From Tetragenococcus halophilus (GTDB lineage: Bacteria; Bacillota; Bacilli; Lactobacillales; Enterococcaceae), in NCBI RefSeq assembly GCF_021474685.1, contig NZ_JAKEIT010000021.1, forward strand, positions 1-44,832: a stretch of 44,832 nucleotides of DNA, read 5' to 3'. The notes under the pieces are model-generated. The model worked only from the letters and a program-made list of their open reading frames with translations. It ran no database searches and had not been told where the DNA came from. Below are positions 41,614 through 44,832 of the stretch, one piece after another. Every line of letters starts with the position of its first letter. Within the stretch, counting starts at the first letter, position 1. The position numbers were made by a program, and so were the translations under genes.

Positions 41614-41892
41614 ATACAGCTAAGCACATAGAAGTAAGAAAGTTATGCGATTATATGCGCTTAAGAACAGCAAAATCCAAAACCAATGTGATTAACTCTT
41701 CTTAAGAACAGTACTTTTGAAAACTAGCGAGACTAATTCAATGAATAGGTATAAAAATCAATATGTTTGTGTTAAATAAGCACATAATAATGTAAAAACA
41801 ATGAGATTATAGATGATTTATAACAGTAGAATTGAAAAGTAATGAGACTAACCTTTCCTAAGGACAACGTTTAAAAAAACTGATGAGATTAA
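41614..41892. repeat. Degenerate tandem array of 41-bp units (about seven copies)
   Basis: Units begin at 41614, 41655, 41696, (a 33-base shortened unit at 41737), 41770, 41811 and 41852. Each ends in a form of ATGAGATTAA (for example GTGATTAA, GAGACTAA, GAGATTAT), has an A-rich run 8-15 bases before that end, and many carry TTAAGAACAG or TAAGCACATA about 10 bases in. The spacing between the end motifs is 41, 41, 74, 41 and 41 bases. The period is not a multiple of three, so it is not coding. The total 551-bp gap 41438-41988 has no ORF. Confidence 0.8.
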
Positions 41893-41988
41893 TTTGCCTA
41901 TTTATTATAAAATTCTCTAAAGTAAAAATTTTATAAACTATTTAAACTAGCAACTTTTCAGTTTGCACTTTGTTTTGAGGATTCTTTT

Positions 41989-42537
41989 TCAATCTATTTC
42001 ATCTTTTAAAATGCCATATATATATTCATCGCCATAGCTGTCGTCTTTTCGCGCGATATGTTGTCGCAATTTGCCTTCTAATTGCATGCCAATTTTTCTT
42101 AAAACAATACCAGAAGCCGCATTAGCAACATCACACCAGGCAATAACGCGACGATATTCCACTTTTCTGCATAAGAACGTAATTACGGCTTCTGCTGCCT
42201 CAGCCATCAATCCTAGATTCCAATAATTTCTGCTTAAAACATAACCAATACCGCATATCTCAGCTTTTTCATCAACTGGAATAACTGAAATCATACCAAC
42301 TAAATTTTCTTGATACTCAATTCCCCAACAGTAATAGTCTAATTGATCATAAGAATGAACAATCATTTTCAAGTATTCTTGAGTAATTTTTTCAGACTGA
42401 TGTGCATACCAAGTAGTATATTTTGCCACTTTTTCATCGCTTGCCCAGTTTTTAAACATCGAATGAACATCTTCCAGTTCTAACCTGCGCAAATTCAGTC
42501 TTTTCGTCGTTAATTGTTGTGTACCAATATGATTCAC
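41989..42537 (-). CDS. GNAT acetyltransferase, RimJ/RimL-like
   Basis: 182 residues. TKRLNLRRLELEDVHSMFKN (about 10-29) is the RimJ/RimL-type start. WGIEYQENLVGMISVIPVDE (strand pair), GIGYVLSRNYWNLGLMAEA (acetyl-CoA loop) and AWCDVANAASGIVLRKIGMQ (N-x-x-S-x-x-x-x-x-K-x-G motif) follow in order. The C-terminal YGDEYIYGIL is also usual. These enzymes acetylate N-termini or small amines and peptides. There is no clear operon partner; upstream is a terminator at 42627-42670, and downstream is the long repeat-bearing gap. Substrate unknown. Confidence 0.9.
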   Translation of the reverse strand: MNHIGTQQLTTKRLNLRRLELEDVHSMFKNWASDEKVAKYTTWYAHQSEKITQEYLKMIVHSYDQLDYYCWGIEYQENLVGMISVIPVDEKAEICGIGYVLSRNYWNLGLMAEAAEAVITFLCRKVEYRRVIAWCDVANAASGIVLRKIGMQLEGKLRQHIARKDDSYGDEYIYGILKDEID

Positions 42538-42626
42538 ATGCTCGCCCTCCCGAAACTTTTCCCTTTCATTTTATACAATATTTTTTTAAGTTTACCATAT
42601 AAAAATAAACTTGTTTATATTAAAAG

Positions 42627-42670
42627 AAAAAACGTCTTTTCTGTGATCACCCACAAAAAAGACGTTTTTT
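42627..42670 (-). terminator. Terminator after CAP-domain gene
   Basis: AAAAAACGTCTTTT (42627-42640) pairs with AAAAGACGTTTTTT (42657-42670). The stem's A/T flank gives a T-run on the reverse strand. Confidence 0.85.
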
Positions 42671-42673
42671 AGT

Positions 42674-43759
42674 TTATTGCGTAAGAAAGTTTTCCGTATA
42701 AAGAGGTTGGTTATCTTCGTTAAAGTCAACGCCCACCCCTAGCTCAGAGAAATCATCGTTGACAATATTCTTTCGATGTCCTGCAGAATTCATCAACCCT
42801 TGATGAGCGAAAATGCTGCTGGTCTGTCCTTGCGCTAAATTTTCACCAGCACTCATAAAAGTAATACCGTTTGCTTGCATTCGATCAAATGGCGATTGAC
42901 CTTCTTGGTTGGTATGATCAAAATAATGATTTTCTGCCATATCCGTACTATGTTTCCTAGCAGTTTGTCTTACCTCTTCATTCCAATCCAATACATTTAA
43001 GCCGCGTTTTGAACGCTCTGCATTTGTAATATCAAACAATTGATATTCAAATCCTTCTTTTAAACCGTCACTAGCCTCTGCATAAGGAGAACTTTTTTCT
43101 GTTTCTAGTGGTTCTTTTACGATTTGCATGGCTGTCACTTCGTCATTTTCATGTATGTCGTAAAAAATCGTTACATAATTGCCGTCAATTCGATAAATAT
43201 CATATTCGCCCTCATCATTTGTCTGCATATTAAACCCGCTGTGTCGGATCGCATTTTCTGCTTCACCCAATTCTTCATGGACTTCCGATTTTGTTGTCCC
43301 CAGAGCAATATCATTTTGCGCCGCCACTAAATCTTGATTGGTATATAGTCCTTGAACTGTATCTTGTTGATCATAAGTAACCATCAAGAAATTTTGATAA
43401 TTGTCATGATAACTCGACCATTGCAGGCCGTATTCGTTGGCCGTTTCTCGCGCAGGTTCTCCCAGGCTTTCTTCTACCTGTTCTCTTTTATCGCCGATTT
43501 CAATATTTCCTATTGAAAAAGTTTGTGCTTCAGGTTGTGAGAGCTCTAAAGCTTTTGTTTGACTTTGCTCGTCAGTTTCTTCATTTCCAGTGATCGAATC
43601 ATACAGCGATACTGCCTGTTCTTTCATAGAATTAAAGTTTAACCCCTGGTCAAAAACTTGTGTGGTAAAATTTTCTACAGGCTCTTCCCAAAGTGGTTTA
43701 GTAAAAAACGCAATAAGAACGATCACAGCTAATTTCGCTAATTTTTTAAAAATAGTCAC
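42674..43759 (-). CDS. CAP (SCP/PR1)-domain secreted or membrane-anchored protein
   Basis: 361 residues. A single N-terminal hydrophobic segment (about 8-22) acts as signal anchor or uncleaved signal. A CAP-associated N-terminal domain (about 85-220; IEIGDKREQVEESLGEPARE and a second similar GTTKSEVHEELGEAENAIRH repeat) precedes the CAP domain (about 240-361; LFDITNAERSKRGLNVLDW, ENHYFDHTNQEGQSPFDRM, AGENLAQGQ and NSAGHRKNIVNDDFSELGVG). His and Glu residues expected in the CAP cavity are present. This is the layout of YkwD-type proteins. Function in bacteria is not settled. Expressed alone. Confidence 0.92.
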   Translation of the reverse strand: MTIFKKLAKLAVIVLIAFFTKPLWEEPVENFTTQVFDQGLNFNSMKEQAVSLYDSITGNEETDEQSQTKALELSQPEAQTFSIGNIEIGDKREQVEESLGEPARETANEYGLQWSSYHDNYQNFLMVTYDQQDTVQGLYTNQDLVAAQNDIALGTTKSEVHEELGEAENAIRHSGFNMQTNDEGEYDIYRIDGNYVTIFYDIHENDEVTAMQIVKEPLETEKSSPYAEASDGLKEGFEYQLFDITNAERSKRGLNVLDWNEEVRQTARKHSTDMAENHYFDHTNQEGQSPFDRMQANGITFMSAGENLAQGQTSSIFAHQGLMNSAGHRKNIVNDDFSELGVGVDFNEDNQPLYTENFLTQ

Positions 43760-43960
43760 TCCACCTTCTACTATCTATATCACACTGTTTCTTCCTATAA
43801 AAACTTAGCCTGCTTTTTCCGACTTCTTTACCACTATTTTAACCTTTAATGTCTACTTGAAAGCAATATTTTTGTTTATACATTATAAATTCCTATACTC
43901 TATTAAGAAAAACTAAATAACTAATACAATTATTTCCAAATAAAAATTCTCTATTTTTTA

Positions 43961-44832
43961 CTAATCCCGTGCATGATCATATACTTCTTCAACATCCATA
44001 AAATCTTCCAAGACGTCACTTTTACCTTCTAATTCAGATTCAAAACGTATACCATCAATATTAATACGAGCATTACGATAATAATCTGAATTAAATTGTC
44101 CCCAAGAAGGTACTGAAGCATCTACATTACAAAAAATACGAAAACCTTCTTTTTTTAAATAATCATATTTTGCATTATGATCATAAGGTTGAAAATCACT
44201 AACATCTGCTCCATGGGGATAAATAAGAATATTGGTATCGCCTAAAATAGGTGCGACTTCATCTTGCCAAAGCTTGGTATCCTTAGCTATCTGTTTTTTT
44301 CCGACCTCTGCCATATTAATATGGCCCCATGTATGAGAAGCAAACGACCACCCTGTTTCTTTCAAACGATTCGCTACTTGTTTAGCCTCTTTGATTTCTT
44401 GCTCTGTTTTTTCATTATCTCCATATTCTGATTTGGAGGTTCGATAACCTAAAACTCCGTCATAACCAGTCAAAGCTAAAGTACCTTTTGAACCATGATA
44501 TGAAAAATCAGGATGTTTTTTAACAAATTCGTCCATGATAGGTACCATATCATAGTCCCCGATTTTTTCCTCATCATCATTTTCATAAGTATTTTTTACT
44601 TCCCCTTCTTTATTAAGAACCAACTTATCTGCAAAACCAGCATCTTCCATATACTCATAATAACTAACATCATCTTGAGAAAAGATTAGCGGTTTTTTAT
44701 CTTTAGGCAAAGTGACACCTTTAAATTGTAGCTTGCCATCTTTTTCTTCGATTAAATCTTCAAAGCTGACCAGCACATAACCTTTATCATAGAGTTGCTG
44801 AAGTACTTTCTTAAATTCAGAAACGGTTACCA
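43961..44832 (-). CDS. Polysaccharide deacetylase family protein, N-terminus cut by window edge
   Basis: The frame stays open to the end of the window, so the start is outside; the GTG at 44776 is internal. About 290 residues are visible. The metal-binding SHTWGHIN (His-x-x-x-His) and IYPHGADVSDF, with the conserved Pro/His, mark the NodB-like fold. The first catalytic Asp motif should lie upstream. Two inner blocks, DGVLGYRTSKSEYGD and NEKTEQEIKEAKQVANRL, sit between strands. The family removes acetyl groups from peptidoglycan or wall polysaccharide. An early region with VSEFKKVLQQLYDKGYVLVS suggests an extended N-terminal domain. Specificity open. Confidence 0.85.
   Translation of the reverse strand, partial: VTVSEFKKVLQQLYDKGYVLVSFEDLIEEKDGKLQFKGVTLPKDKKPLIFSQDDVSYYEYMEDAGFADKLVLNKEGEVKNTYENDDEEKIGDYDMVPIMDEFVKKHPDFSYHGSKGTLALTGYDGVLGYRTSKSEYGDNEKTEQEIKEAKQVANRLKETGWSFASHTWGHINMAEVGKKQIAKDTKLWQDEVAPILGDTNILIYPHGADVSDFQPYDHNAKYDYLKKEGFRIFCNVDASVPSWGQFNSDYYRNARINIDGIRFESELEGKSDVLEDFMDVEEVYDHARD

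Noticed and set aside
41614-41892. CRISPR array
   Set aside because: Units are 41 bases with sequence similarity over most of their length, no unique spacers of constant size, and no cas genes in the window.
41438-41988. LicT/BglG antiterminator site before the PTS gene
   Set aside because: The hairpin there does not match the RAT consensus I know, and no antiterminator gene is adjacent.
1-44832. rRNA, tRNA, attachment site or replication origin
   Set aside because: No conserved rRNA segments, cloverleaf with CCA end, integrase with flanking repeat, or DnaA-box cluster was recognised.

Overview
The window is low-GC, gene-dense DNA (roughly one third G+C by eye) from a Gram-positive bacterium of the Firmicutes. 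The protein set fits the Lactobacillales, most likely Enterococcaceae such as Enterococcus or Tetragenococcus. The clues are secreted LysM muramidase-like proteins, a beta-glucoside-type PTS IIBCA permease, a SdpR/SdpI pair, glutathione-dependent enzymes, and divalent-anion (DASS) transporters beside an isocitrate dehydrogenase-like enzyme. The genus call is inference. No rRNA, tRNA, complete insertion sequence, CRISPR array or prophage was seen. Both ends cut through genes: a glutathionyl-hydroquinone reductase at base 1 and a polysaccharide deacetylase at the last base.

Layout. 1-5 kb: glutathionyl-hydroquinone reductase (partial), an XRE regulator with a membrane tail, a drug-efflux MFS pump with its MarR regulator, a methyltransferase and an acetyltransferase. 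5.1-8.4 kb: a selenium operon in the order selD, mnmH, cysteine desulfurase, which can supply selenophosphate and make 2-selenouridine in tRNA. 8.9-11.2 kb: an unknown protein with a probable C-terminal winged helix, an orphan sdpR-sdpI immunity pair and an SRPBCC protein. 11.3-16 kb: a D-Ala-D-Ala ligase homologue, an HSL-type esterase, exonuclease III and an AI-2E-family exporter. 16.1-23.7 kb: a DASS transporter, a flavodoxin, a HAD phosphatase, an aminotransferase with a polar amino-acid ABC transporter whose ATPase is frameshifted, and a YghU-type glutathione enzyme.

24-31.4 kb: a MetE-C-like methyltransferase preceded by a near-perfect MET-box, an NfsA-type reductase, a DJ-1/PfpI protein, a scar where a UvrA tail meets another gene tail, an aminoglycoside nucleotidyltransferase-like gene, a MazG-like protein, a LOG protein, a TipA-like MerR regulator, CvpA and a uracil-DNA glycosylase homologue. 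31.6-44.8 kb: two paralogous LysM cell-wall proteins with a shared leader, a TetR regulator and its small membrane target, a D-2-hydroxyacid dehydrogenase, a YoaK-type membrane protein, the isocitrate dehydrogenase/DASS pair, the PTS permease, an acetyltransferase, a CAP-domain protein and the deacetylase.

Much of the content is small stress, detoxification and transport modules, each with its own regulator and palindromic operator. Four regulatory sites can be read directly: the MarR-type palindrome before the MFS gene, paired TetR operators, a TipA-like operator inside a 19-bp promoter spacer, and a MET-box centred near -66. The most unusual non-coding structure is a degenerate tandem array of 41-bp units (about seven copies, 41614-41892) upstream of the PTS gene. 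It matches no feature type I can name.
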